Part shown: one piece after another, positions 1-6,880 of the stretch
How the letters are laid out: each line of letters begins with the position of its first letter
Numbering within the stretch: the first letter of the stretch is position 1
Origin: Pseudomonadota bacterium
Lineage (GTDB): Bacteria > Pseudomonadota > Alphaproteobacteria > Rhizobiales > Kaistiaceae
Length of the DNA stretch: 9,653 nucleotides
Assembly (NCBI GenBank): GCA_023392225.1
Contig: JAEVZM010000340.1
Span: 1 to 9,653, forward strand
Direction: 5' to 3'
Program-made: the position numbers and the translations under genes
Notes under the pieces: model-generated
What the model was told of the DNA's origin: nothing
Database searches by the model: none
What the model saw: the letters and a program-made list of their open reading frames with translations, nothing else

Positions 1-552
1 ATGGCCGGCGACGCCGAGACCGGCGTCGAGGTGATGCGGATGGAGGAAGGCCTCGACACCGGCCCGGTGGCGATGGCGGAGCGGGTGCCGATCGGCCCCG
101 ACGTGACGGCAGGCGAGCTGACCGAGCGCCTGGCGCTGCTCGGCGCGGACCTGATGGGCCGTGCCCTCGCTGCGCTCTCCCGCGGCGGCCTCTCCTTCAC
201 GCCCCAGGCGGAAGACGGCGCCACCTACGCGAAGAAGCTCGACAAGGGCGAGACCCGCATCGACTGGTCGCTGACCGCCGATGCCGTCCACAACCATATC
301 CGCGGCCTTTCCCCGTTCCCCGGCGCCTGGTTCGAGGCCGACCTCGGCAAGGGTACGGAGCGCATCAAGGTGCTGCGCTCGACCCGGGCCGAGGGCAGTG
401 CTGCACCCGGCACGGTGCTCGACGGCGGGCTCACCGTCGCCTGCGGCAGCGGCGCGGTGCGGCTGACCGAGGTGCAGCGCGCCGGCAAGCAGCCGGTCAA
501 GGCGGAGGCATTCCTCGCCGGCGTCCGGCAGATGCCGGCGTCCTTCGCCTGA
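1..552 (+). CDS. fmt: Methionyl-tRNA formyltransferase, C-terminal part (5' end outside window)
   Basis: Fmt transfers a formyl group from 10-formyl-THF to initiator Met-tRNA in the cytoplasm. The 183 visible residues start inside the catalytic domain. The stretch GDAETGVEVMRMEEGLDTG aligns by memory with about residues 130-148 of the E. coli enzyme, so the ATG at base 1 is an internal methionine and roughly 125 residues lie upstream. The aspartate of GLDTG (codon 19) corresponds to the catalytic Asp of the family. The linker motif YAKKLDKGETRIDW (about residues 76-89) and the C-terminal tRNA-binding barrel with RGLSPFPGAW (about 101-110) follow. The gene ends in TGA at 550-552, 14 bp before truA on the same strand, so the two are probably co-transcribed. 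In many relatives def lies upstream of fmt. Identification is firm; only the start is missing. Confidence 0.96.
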   Translation: MAGDAETGVEVMRMEEGLDTGPVAMAERVPIGPDVTAGELTERLALLGADLMGRALAALSRGGLSFTPQAEDGATYAKKLDKGETRIDWSLTADAVHNHIRGLSPFPGAWFEADLGKGTERIKVLRSTRAEGSAAPGTVLDGGLTVACGSGAVRLTEVQRAGKQPVKAEAFLAGVRQMPASFA

Positions 553-566
553 GGGGGCGGCGAGAG

Positions 567-1304
567 GTGCCCCGCTACAAGCTCACCATCGAGTATGACG
601 GCGGTCCTTTCGTCGGCTGGCAGCGCCAGGCCAATGGCCCGTCGGTGCAGCAGGCGATCGAGGAGGCAATCCGCGGCTTCTCGGGCGAGACCGTGGTGGT
701 CAAGGGCGCCGGCCGCACCGATGCCGGGGTGCACGCGCTCGGCCAGGTCGCCCATATCGACCTCGGCCGCGACTGGGTGCCCGACAAGGTGCGCGACGCG
801 ATCAACGCGCATCTGCGCCCTGCGCCGGTCTCGATCCTGTCGGCGGAGGCCGTCGCCGATGACTTCGATGCCCGTTTCTCGGCGGTGAAGCGGCACTATC
901 TCTACCGAATCCTCGACCGCCGACCGCCGCCGGTGCTCGACGCCGGGCGCGTCTGGCATGTGCCGATGCGGCTCGACACCGACGCCATGCATGCCGCCGC
1001 GCAGGCGCTGGTCGGCCTCCACGACTTCACAACCTTCCGCGCCTCCGAGTGCCAGGCCCGATCGCCCGTGAAGACGCTTGACCGCCTCGACGTCTCCCGC
1101 GAGGGCGCGGAGATCGCGGTACGGGCCAGCGCCCGCTCTTTCCTCCACAACCAGGTGCGCTCGATGGTGGGCGCGCTCAAGAAGGTCGGCGAAGGACGCT
1201 GGCCGGTCGGCGAGGTGGCGGCGGCGCTCGAAGCCCGCGACCGCACCCGCTCGGGGCCCGTGGCGCCGCCGGATGGCCTCTACCTCGTTGCCGTCGACTA
1301 CTGA
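567..1304 (+). CDS. truA: tRNA pseudouridine(38-40) synthase TruA
   Basis: TruA isomerises uridines 38, 39 and 40 in the anticodon stem of tRNAs to pseudouridine. The 245-residue length is normal for the family. The catalytic motif GAGRTDAGVHALGQ places the nucleophile at Asp52. Other family signatures are the start RYKLTIEYDGGPFVGWQRQ, the RFSAVKRHYLYRI segment near residues 106-118 and RSFLHNQVRSMVGALKKVG near 190-208. The chosen start is GTG at 567, preceded by the purine-rich GGGGGCGGCGAGAG; the protein begins in register with family N-termini, and no ATG lies near. It follows fmt by 14 bp. Its TGA (1302-1304) overlaps the tail of the convergent membrane protein gene by 7 bp, leaving no room for a dedicated terminator between them. 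Confidence 0.97.
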   Translation: MPRYKLTIEYDGGPFVGWQRQANGPSVQQAIEEAIRGFSGETVVVKGAGRTDAGVHALGQVAHIDLGRDWVPDKVRDAINAHLRPAPVSILSAEAVADDFDARFSAVKRHYLYRILDRRPPPVLDAGRVWHVPMRLDTDAMHAAAQALVGLHDFTTFRASECQARSPVKTLDRLDVSREGAEIAVRASARSFLHNQVRSMVGALKKVGEGRWPVGEVAAALEARDRTRSGPVAPPDGLYLVAVDY

Positions 1305-1891
1305 GGCGCGAAGAGGCCGTCGATGGTGAGCGCGAGTGTCAGGCTCACCACGAAGTCGAGCGCGACGATGCCGAGGGCGAAGCCGGTGCCGACATCGAGC
1401 GCCCGGCGCGCGATGATGTAGTTGTAGCGCAGCACCACGATCAGCGCGGCGAACATCAGGATACCGCCGAACTCGCTGTCGATGGCGCCGATGACGATCA
1501 GGAGGCCGATCAGGCCGAACGGCACCGCCCCGATCACCGCGCACCAGTTCCGTGCCACGATGAACTCGGAATAGTGGCGGGAGATGCCGAGCGGCCGCGC
1601 CAGGAGGGCGAGGATCAGCGGCAGCGCGATCCAGTCGAGCAGCAGCCCGACCGCATTGTGGACGAGCATGCCCATGCCGCTCTCGACCGGCATGAGCGGA
1701 TCACTGCCCGCAACCGTCCGCGCATCGGCGAGCACCGCGAAGGCATAGAAGGGCGCGACCAGCAGCACGGCGGCGAACGAGCGCCAGAAGCCCTCGACGC
1801 TGACGTCGAAGCGGCGCATCGCGTCCGCCCGGTCGAGGAAAAGCTCCCAGGCCGCGGTGAGCGAGCGGGCGATCTCTTCGGTCGTCGGCAT
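1298..1891 (-). CDS. Conserved multi-pass membrane protein, function unknown
   Basis: A 197-residue protein I cannot assign to a characterised family. After a charged, soluble N-terminus of about 34 residues, hydrophobic segments lie near residues 36-56, 77-98, 115-138, 140-158 and 170-192, suggesting four or five transmembrane helices. No catalytic motif is visible. The reading frame stays open upstream of residue 1, but I chose the ATG at 1889-1891 because it starts just after the dapE stop (TAG 1897-1899), leaving a 5-bp gap that is typical of a coupled operon partner; the upstream extension would be dapE read in another frame. Its TAG (1298-1300) overlaps the end of truA. Unnamed membrane proteins between dapE and truA are seen in other Alphaproteobacteria, which supports a real, conserved gene. 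A Yip1-like fold is one possibility, but that is a guess. Confidence 0.82.
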   Translation of the reverse strand: MPTTEEIARSLTAAWELFLDRADAMRRFDVSVEGFWRSFAAVLLVAPFYAFAVLADARTVAGSDPLMPVESGMGMLVHNAVGLLLDWIALPLILALLARPLGISRHYSEFIVARNWCAVIGAVPFGLIGLLIVIGAIDSEFGGILMFAALIVVLRYNYIIARRALDVGTGFALGIVALDFVVSLTLALTIDGLFAPQ

Positions 1892-1896
1892 TCTGG

Positions 1897-3048
1897 CTAC
1901 GCGAAGAAGCGTTCGAGGAACCCGCCATAGATGCGGGTCAGCGCCTCGACGTCGGCGACCGGCGCCCGCTCGTCGACCTGGTGCATGGTGTCGCCCACCA
2001 GGCCGAACTCGACCACCGGGCAAACCGTCTTGAAGAAGCGCGCATCGGACGTGCCGCCGCTGGTCGAGAGCTCTGGCTCGATGCCGGTGACCGTGCGGAT
2101 CGCCGCCGCGAGCGGCGCGACCAGCTTGTCCGAATGGGTGAGGAACCACTCGCTCCGGTGGGCGATGCCGAGCTCGTAGTCGGTGCCATCGGCCACCGCG
2201 TCCAGCTCCGCCCGGAGGAAGGCAAGGAGGCTCTCCGACGACCAGCGGTCGTTGAAGCGGACGTTGAACCGCGCCCGGGCCTCGGCCGGGATGACGTTCG
2301 AAGCCGGGTTGCCGACGTCGACGCTGGTCACCTCGAGGTTCGAGGGCTGGAAGTCGCTGCTGCCCTCGTCGAGCTGCAATGTGGTCAGCCGGTGGACGAG
2401 GCGGATCAGCCGCGGCACCGGGTTGTCGGCGAGATGGGGATAGGCGACGTGGCCCTGCCGGCCGCCGACCCGGAGCGTCATCGAGAGGCTCCCCCGCCGG
2501 CCGATCTTCACCATGTCGCCGAGCCGCGCCCGCGAGGTCGGCTCGCCGACGATCGCCGCATCGAACCGCATCCCCGCCTTGAGGGCGTGATCGAGCAGCT
2601 TGACGGTACCGTTGACCGCGGGCCCCTCCTCGTCGGCGGTGAGGAGCAGCGTCACCGTGCCGGCTCCGGCCGGGCGCGCGGCGGCGAACGGCAGGGCTGC
2701 AGCGAGGAAGGCCGCGATGCCGCCCTTCATGTCGACCGCACCGCGGCCGTGGACGTAGCCGCCGGCGACCGAGCCGGTGAACGGCGGCACCTGCCAGCGC
2801 GCGGCGTCGCCCGGCGGCACCACGTCGACATGGCCGCAGAAGACCAGATGCGGGCCGCCCGTGCCGACGGTGGCGATGAGGTTGGCGACGTCGGGCGTGC
2901 CGGGGGCCGAGAACGTCACCTGCTCGATCCGCCAGCCGGCACCGCCGAGCAGCCCCTCGAGATAGCCGAGGCTGCCGGCATCGTCGGGCGTGACCGACGG
3001 AAAGGCGATGAGACGGCTGAGGATTTCGATCGGATCGGCGGTGGTCAT
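1897..3048 (-). CDS. dapE: Succinyl-diaminopimelate desuccinylase
   Basis: DapE hydrolyses N-succinyl-LL-2,6-diaminopimelate to LL-diaminopimelate and succinate using two zinc ions, in the succinylase route to meso-DAP and lysine. The 383-residue protein is a full-length M20 metallopeptidase-family member. Expected metal and catalytic residues are all present: His73 in FCGHVDVVPPGD, Asp106 in GRGAVDMKGG, the Glu140-Glu141 pair in TADEEGPAVNGT, Glu169 in VGEPTS and His356 in DTMHQVDE. The dimerisation-domain His200 (GRQGHVAYPH) and the SGGTSDARF motif (330-338) are also intact. The start is the ATG at 3046-3048, giving MTTADPIEIL, which fits family N-termini; a longer upstream frame has no family similarity. 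GAGAGAG lies about 11 bases before it. A promoter candidate sits just upstream, and the membrane protein gene follows after 5 bp. Confidence 0.96.
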   Translation of the reverse strand: MTTADPIEILSRLIAFPSVTPDDAGSLGYLEGLLGGAGWRIEQVTFSAPGTPDVANLIATVGTGGPHLVFCGHVDVVPPGDAARWQVPPFTGSVAGGYVHGRGAVDMKGGIAAFLAAALPFAAARPAGAGTVTLLLTADEEGPAVNGTVKLLDHALKAGMRFDAAIVGEPTSRARLGDMVKIGRRGSLSMTLRVGGRQGHVAYPHLADNPVPRLIRLVHRLTTLQLDEGSSDFQPSNLEVTSVDVGNPASNVIPAEARARFNVRFNDRWSSESLLAFLRAELDAVADGTDYELGIAHRSEWFLTHSDKLVAPLAAAIRTVTGIEPELSTSGGTSDARFFKTVCPVVEFGLVGDTMHQVDERAPVADVEALTRIYGGFLERFFA

Positions 3049-3091
3049 GACGAACTGGAACTCTCTCGGGCCTCGTGGGAGGCGGCCCGCG

Positions 3092-3119
3092 ACCCTACGA
3101 CCCGCATGCGGCCTGTCAA
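3092..3119 (-). promoter_or_regulatory. Putative promoter of dapE
   Basis: On the minus strand, TTGACA (bases 3119-3114) is a perfect sigma-70-type -35 hexamer. After 16 bases comes TAGGGT (3097-3092), which keeps the important TA...T positions of a -10 box. Transcription would begin near 3085, about 37 nt before the dapE ATG. The -35 overlaps the TGA stop codon of the DUF805 gene. The spacer contains a perfect 10-bp palindrome, CCGCATGCGG (3102-3111), which could be an operator or chance in GC-rich DNA. The -10 is only half-matching, so this is a candidate, not a demonstrated promoter. Confidence 0.4.
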
Positions 3120-3568
3120 CCAGCCGGAGTGCGGCGGCCAAGCGGGTCTGGGCCGTAGCTGTTCGGCCCACCCGTGCCGCGGAGGCACCCCAGCTCGATC
3201 AGGTACCAGATGCCGACGATCATCGACGCGATGCCGACGATCCCGCCGAGCACCGAAGGCGCCTCCGGATCGCTCAGTCCGAAGACCTGCACCACGGTGC
3301 TGGCGATGCCGACGCCGATGCCGATGAGCGCCAGTCGGCCGGGCTTGTCGCGGTCCTGGAAGCGCTTCGCCGAAAGCGCGTAGGTCGGATAGAGCAGCAG
3401 CACCTCGAGGAGCAGCACCACGAGGAACCCGGTCGGGGTCTGGCCGAAGGCCCACCCGATCAGGACCACGGCGGCAAGGATGACGAGGGCGAGCGTCAGC
3501 ACGCCCGCCCACCATTCGATCCGGGAGATCCGCCCCTCCCTCGAGGTGAGGATGTAGCCGAGATCCAC
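3116..3568 (-). CDS. DUF805 family inner-membrane protein
   Basis: A 150-residue DUF805 (YhaH-like) membrane protein of unknown function. Family features are the N-terminal GRISRIEWW (residues 12-20) before the first helix, the SAKRFQDRDKPG loop (66-77), comparable to the usual AKRxHD motif, and the C-terminal tail GTGGPNSYGPDPLG (131-144). Hydrophobic segments near 20-40, 47-66, 78-97 and 106-127 suggest four transmembrane helices. The start is GTG at 3568, supported by an excellent Shine-Dalgarno, GGGGAAGGA (minus strand, 3584-3576), 7 bases upstream; no in-frame ATG lies near the family N-terminus. It sits 67 bp upstream of dapE and 83 bp downstream of the DHFR-like gene, all on one strand. 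Its last codons contain the dapE -35 candidate. Any role in lysine metabolism is unproven. Confidence 0.9.
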   Translation of the reverse strand: MDLGYILTSREGRISRIEWWAGVLTLALVILAAVVLIGWAFGQTPTGFLVVLLLEVLLLYPTYALSAKRFQDRDKPGRLALIGIGVGIASTVVQVFGLSDPEAPSVLGGIVGIASMIVGIWYLIELGCLRGTGGPNSYGPDPLGRRTPAG

Positions 3569-3651
3569 TGGACCGTCCTTCCCCGGTGCTGGCGTCGCGC
3601 CGCTGTGACGAGTCTATCCGAGTCGCGCGGGACGCGGGAACCCGGCGACGG

Positions 3652-4293
3652 CTACCCCCGCGCAAAGAACAGGTGCGTGACGCCACTGGGCGACGTGACG
3701 CTTTCGACCGCGTAGTCCTTCTCGATGCCTTCGAGCCCGTCCCAGAGGCGGACGCCGCGACCAAGGACGATGGGCACCAGGACGAGGTGCATGTGGTCGA
3801 CGAGCCCGGCGGCGAGGTAGTCGCGCAGCATGCTCGGACCGCCACCGAGCCGGATGTCGAGCCCCCGGGCGGCCGCGCGGGCGGCCGAAAGCACCTCGGC
3901 CGGCGCGGCATCGATGAAATGGAACGTGGTGCCGCCCTCCATCTCGATCGGCGCCCGGGGCCGATGGGTGAGCACGAAGACCGGCGTGTGGAACGGTGGA
4001 TTGGGACCCCACCAGCCCTGCCAATCGGGATCGTCCTGCCACCCGGGAGGTCCGAACTTGTTCGCCCCCATGATCTCGGCGCCGATGCCGACGTCGAACA
4101 GCCGCAGGAAGGTGTCGTCTATGCCGCGGGTGCCGCCCGCCTGGCCGAACATCGTGCGCCCCCAGCGGGTCGCGAACATCCACTCATGCAGCCGGTGGCC
4201 GGCATGGCCGAAGGGCGCCTCCAGGCTCTGGCCCTCGCCCGTGGCGAAGCCATCGAGCGAGATGGAGAAATGCTGGACTCGAACCAGAGACAT
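3652..4293 (-). CDS. Dihydrofolate reductase family protein (RibD C-terminal-like domain)
   Basis: A 213-residue protein of the RibD-C/DHFR-like reductase superfamily, which holds NAD(P)H-dependent reductases of mostly unknown substrate (YyaP/YwjB-like). Evidence is the N-terminal SISLDGF (residues 10-16), GANKFG (77-82) at the position of the usual GRxTYE-type motif, VFVLTHRPR (105-113) and the characteristic C-terminal block, GGPSMLRDYLAAGLVDHMHL (151-170) followed by VPIVLGRGVRLWDGL. It is not likely to be the housekeeping folA product, because it lacks the usual FolA sequence pattern and is longer. The start is ATG at 4291-4293, with AGAAGGA about 10 bases upstream; a longer in-frame extension is highly basic and lacks family similarity. 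It lies between dapD and the DUF805 gene with no evident functional link, so it is probably a lineage-specific insertion. Confidence 0.9.
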   Translation of the reverse strand: MSLVRVQHFSISLDGFATGEGQSLEAPFGHAGHRLHEWMFATRWGRTMFGQAGGTRGIDDTFLRLFDVGIGAEIMGANKFGPPGWQDDPDWQGWWGPNPPFHTPVFVLTHRPRAPIEMEGGTTFHFIDAAPAEVLSAARAAARGLDIRLGGGPSMLRDYLAAGLVDHMHLVLVPIVLGRGVRLWDGLEGIEKDYAVESVTSPSGVTHLFFARG

Positions 4294-4597
4294 GGCTTGC
4301 GTTTCCTTCTTCCGCCCGCGGCGGCATGCGCCGGGCTTCCTGTCCCGCCGGGCCACCGACGCAGCCCGACAGCGTGACGACGAGTCGGCGCGGCGGGATT
4401 CGACACCGCCACGGCGGAAACTGCCTGTCCGGTGTCCGGGCGGGTCAGCCGGAAGCCGAGCCTGTCTCGCGCAGGCGAGCGGCCGCGCGCCGCTCCGGCT
4501 CGCGGATGGGCCTCTCGAGCACGGATCTGGCGACCTGGAGCGCAGACGACGCCGGCCCGCCGGATGCGACCGGCCCGTCGCCTCGCGATCCCGCGTC
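4294..4597. other. 304-bp intergenic spacer between dapD and the DHFR-like gene
   Basis: This is the longest non-coding stretch in the window. It must hold the 3' end of the dapD transcript and any promoter of the DHFR-like gene. Frames through it are open only as part of long antisense frames of neighbouring genes, and none has a convincing start with ribosome binding site. I found short inverted pieces (CTCG-6 nt-CGAG around the sequence CTCGCGCAGGCGAG) but no stem followed by a T-run, no clear -35/-10 pair and no riboswitch-like architecture. It may be the remains of an insertion or a decayed gene; nothing in it is recognisable. Confidence 0.5.
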
Positions 4598-5443
4598 TCA
4601 GTCGCGAAGCAGCTCGTTCACGGAGGTCTTCGCGCGGGTCTTCTCGTCGACGCGCTTGACGATGACGGCGCAGTAGAGCGACGGCCCCGGCTCGCCGGAC
4701 GGCAGCGGCTTGCCCGGCAGGGTCCCGGCCACCACCACCGAATAGGGCGGCACGCGGCCCATGAAGATCTCGCCGGTGGCACGGTCGATGATCTTGGTCG
4801 AGGCGCCGAGATAGACGCCCATCGACAGCACCGAGCCCTCGCCGACCACGACGCCCTCGGCGACCTCGGAGCGGGCACCGATGAAGCAGTTGTCCTCGAT
4901 GACCACCGGGCCGGCCTGCAGCGGCTCGAGCACGCCGCCGATGCCGGCGCCGCCCGAGATGTGGCAGTTCTTGCCGATCTGGGCGCAGGAGCCGACGGTC
5001 GCCCAGGTGTCGATCATCGTCCCCTCGCCGACATGGGCGCCGAGATTGACGAAGGACGGCATCAGCACGACGCCGGGGGCGATGAAGGCCGAGTAGCGGA
5101 CGACGCAGTTCGGCACGGCGCGGAAGCCGGCCGCCTCGAACTCGTTCGGCCCCCAGCCGTCGAACTTCGACGGGACCTTGTCCCACCACGACGATTCGCC
5201 CGGACCGCCCTTGATCGGCGCCATGGCGTTCAGCCGGAAGGAGAGCAACACCGCCTTCTTGAGCCACTGGTTGACCGTCCAGCCGCCCTCGCCCTTCTCG
5301 GCGACCCGAACCTTGCCGGTGTCGAGCAGCGACAGGGCCTCGTCGACGGCGGCACGAATCTCGCCGGTGGTCGCGGGGCTGACATTGCCCCGGTCCTCGA
5401 ACGCGGCGTCGATGGTCTTCTCAAGTGCGGCCAGGTCCGCCAT
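4598..5443 (-). CDS. dapD: 2,3,4,5-tetrahydropyridine-2,6-dicarboxylate N-succinyltransferase
   Basis: DapD transfers succinyl from succinyl-CoA to tetrahydrodipicolinate, the committed step of the succinylase branch of DAP/lysine synthesis; it acts upstream of DapE, whose gene lies nearby on the same strand. The 281 residues match the family's usual length. The alpha-helical N-terminal domain covers about residues 1-95. A left-handed parallel beta-helix of hexapeptide repeats follows (about 115-225), with family motifs RYSAFIAPGVVLMPSFVNLG, TMIDTWATVGSCAQIG, HISGGAGIGGVLEPLQ and IEDNCFIGARSEV. The start is ATG at 5441-5443, preceded by GGGGGAAT at good spacing. The 75-bp gap to the CNNM gene upstream holds a weak promoter candidate (ATTGCA, 17 bases, CTAGGG; 5513-5485, minus strand), so dapD may be transcribed both alone and by read-through. 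Confidence 0.97.
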   Translation of the reverse strand: MADLAALEKTIDAAFEDRGNVSPATTGEIRAAVDEALSLLDTGKVRVAEKGEGGWTVNQWLKKAVLLSFRLNAMAPIKGGPGESSWWDKVPSKFDGWGPNEFEAAGFRAVPNCVVRYSAFIAPGVVLMPSFVNLGAHVGEGTMIDTWATVGSCAQIGKNCHISGGAGIGGVLEPLQAGPVVIEDNCFIGARSEVAEGVVVGEGSVLSMGVYLGASTKIIDRATGEIFMGRVPPYSVVVAGTLPGKPLPSGEPGPSLYCAVIVKRVDEKTRAKTSVNELLRD

Positions 5444-5473
5444 TCCATTCCCCCGTCAAAAAGGCTGTCTCAC

Positions 5474-5492
5474 GTCGCGCGCGACCCTAGGG
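5474..5492. repeat. Adjacent palindromes in the dapD upstream spacer
   Basis: A perfect 12-bp palindrome, GTCGCGCGCGAC (5474-5485), shares its last base with a perfect 8-bp palindrome, CCCTAGGG (5485-5492). Both lie 31-49 bases upstream of the dapD start. They may be an operator site or form a small hairpin in the dapD leader. A T5 run follows on the minus strand (5463-5459) but about 11 bases after the stem, too far for a canonical intrinsic terminator. In DNA this GC-rich, chance is a real alternative. Confidence 0.3.
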
Positions 5493-5518
5493 GAAGGCAG
5501 TCGCCGGTGCAATCGGCG

Positions 5519-6823
5519 TCAGGCCTCCGGCTGGAGCTCCGGCGGCGGCGTCACCAGCAGCTTGTCGATCCGGCGGCCATCCATGTCGACGACCTCGATG
5601 GTCATGCCGGCCACGTCGACCTTGTCACCCACCTCAGGGATCCGGCCGAGATGCTGCAGCACCAGGCCGGCAACGGTCTCGAAATCCCCTTCACCGACGA
5701 TGTTGCGGAGCCCGACGGCAGACTCGAACACGTCGACCGGCATCATCCCGTCGACCAGCATGGTGCCATCCGGACGGGAGACGATATTGGGATCGTCCTC
5801 CTCGCCGCGCTCCGGCAGCGCGCCGGCGATGCCCTCGAGGATGTCCATCGCGGTGACGATCCCCTCGGTCATCCCGTATTCGTCCACCACCACGGCGTAG
5901 TGCATGCCCTCGCGGCGGAAGGTATCGACCAGGCGCAGCACGCCGAGGCTCTCGGAGACGACCAGCGGCTTCTGCATGATCCCGCGAATCGAGATCTCGC
6001 CACCCCGCAGCACCGTCGCCAGCACGTCCGCCATGTCGATGCAGCCGACGGCCTGGTCGATCGAGCCGTCGCAGACCAGGATGCGGCGGTGGCGATGGGC
6101 CTCGACGAGGCTGACGAGGTCCTCGCGGCTCGCATTGACGTCGATCCACGTCACGTCGACCCGGGGCGTCATCACCGCCCGGACGCTCCGGTCGGCGAGG
6201 CGGAGCACGCCGTCGATCATCTCGCGCTCCTGCGGGGCGAAGACGCCGGCGCGCGTGCCCTCGGCGATGAGCGCCTTGACCTCGTCCTCGGTGATCGTCT
6301 CCTCGCGGCTGCCGCCGAGGCGGAGCAGGCGAAGCACGGCGTCGGTCGAGTGCCGGAGCAGCCAGACCGCCGGCGCGGCGACACGCGACAGGACCTGCAT
6401 GGGCGGCGCCACCAGCGCCGCGGTCCGCTCCGGGTTGGCGAGGGCGATCCGCTTCGGCACCAGCTCGCCGACGACCAGCGACAGGTAGGTGATGACCACC
6501 ACGACGAGCACGAAGGCGATCGCCTCGCCGTTCGGGGCGATCCAGGGAACACTGTCGAGCATGACGCCGAGCGGCGCGGCAAGCGTCGCGCCGCCGAACG
6601 CACCGGCGAAGATGCCGACAAGCGTGATCCCGATCTGGACCGTCGAGAGGAAGCTGCTGGGGTCCTCGATCAGCCGGACGGCGATCCGCGCGCCGCGGCT
6701 CCCGGCCTCCGCCATGGCCTCGAGGCGCGACTTCCGCGACGAGACGATCGCCAGCTCGGACATGGCGAGCACGCCATTGAGCACGATGAGGGCGAGCACG
6801 ATGAGGGCTTCGATCAGTGGCAT
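5519..6823 (-). CDS. CNNM/CorC-type membrane protein with DUF21, CBS pair and CorC_HlyC domains (hemolysin family)
   Basis: A 434-residue integral membrane protein of the family often annotated as hemolysin C or CorC/TlyC and related to CNNM magnesium transporters; characterised members export or exchange divalent cations, and haemolysis is not a likely true role. The DUF21 membrane domain spans about residues 1-165, with helices near 3-26, 60-88, 100-119 and 134-156 and the conserved GELVPKRIALANP (119-131). The two CBS domains run from about 212 (RSVRAVMTPR) to 335 (VVVDEYGMTEGIVTAMDILE, 311-330). The C-terminal CorC_HlyC domain covers about 345-430 (DGMMPVDVFE, GDFETVAGLVLQHLGRIPEVG). The start is ATG at 6821-6823, with GGAG 7 bases upstream. 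The gene lies between the argB-HAD pair and dapD. A CBS domain suggests nucleotide control of transport; the transported ion cannot be read from the sequence. Confidence 0.94.
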   Translation of the reverse strand: MPLIEALIVLALIVLNGVLAMSELAIVSSRKSRLEAMAEAGSRGARIAVRLIEDPSSFLSTVQIGITLVGIFAGAFGGATLAAPLGVMLDSVPWIAPNGEAIAFVLVVVVITYLSLVVGELVPKRIALANPERTAALVAPPMQVLSRVAAPAVWLLRHSTDAVLRLLRLGGSREETITEDEVKALIAEGTRAGVFAPQEREMIDGVLRLADRSVRAVMTPRVDVTWIDVNASREDLVSLVEAHRHRRILVCDGSIDQAVGCIDMADVLATVLRGGEISIRGIMQKPLVVSESLGVLRLVDTFRREGMHYAVVVDEYGMTEGIVTAMDILEGIAGALPERGEEDDPNIVSRPDGTMLVDGMMPVDVFESAVGLRNIVGEGDFETVAGLVLQHLGRIPEVGDKVDVAGMTIEVVDMDGRRIDKLLVTPPPELQPEA

Positions 6824-6843
6824 TCCCGGTCTCCGTCAGGCGA

Positions 6844-6880
6844 CGTGAGCCGAGCATATAGTGCGGCAATGCCGCTCACG
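6844..6880. repeat. Inverted repeat upstream of the CNNM/CorC gene
   Basis: CGTGAGC (6844-6850) and GCTCACG (6874-6880) form a perfect 7-bp inverted repeat with 23 bases between. Nested inside is GCGGC-AAT-GCCGC (6863-6875), which shares bases with the right arm, so only one of the two hairpins can form at a time. The palindrome AACCATGGTT (6881-6890) follows directly and GCCGGCGCCGGC (6907-6918) lies a little further on. On the minus strand CTATAT (6861-6856) between the arms resembles an alphaproteobacterial -10 box, but no good -35 lies 16-18 bases upstream of it. The site lies 21-57 bases before the CNNM start and after the HAD stop, so it may be an operator, a leader hairpin or a weak terminator. 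Confidence 0.35.

Noticed and set aside
1..3. The ATG at base 1 as the true start of fmt
   Set aside because: The sequence that follows belongs to the middle of the Fmt catalytic domain; the catalytic Asn and His motifs must lie upstream of the window.
225..1544. A 439-codon minus-strand open frame
   Set aside because: It is antisense to fmt and truA and continues into the membrane protein gene in the wrong frame; its composition is arginine- and histidine-rich and no family is recognised.
1981..3327. A 448-codon plus-strand open frame
   Set aside because: It is the antisense of dapE and part of the DUF805 gene; dapE shows every expected metal ligand, so this frame is a shadow.
3652..4293. 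The DHFR-like gene as folA
   Set aside because: The motif order (SLDGF, GGPSMLRDYL, VPIVLGRGVRLW) is that of RibD C-terminal-type reductases; the typical FolA motifs are not seen.
5459..5485. An intrinsic terminator between the CNNM gene and dapD
   Set aside because: The stem is only a short self-complementary GC palindrome and the T5 run is about 11 bases away, so the canonical stem plus immediate U-tract is not met.
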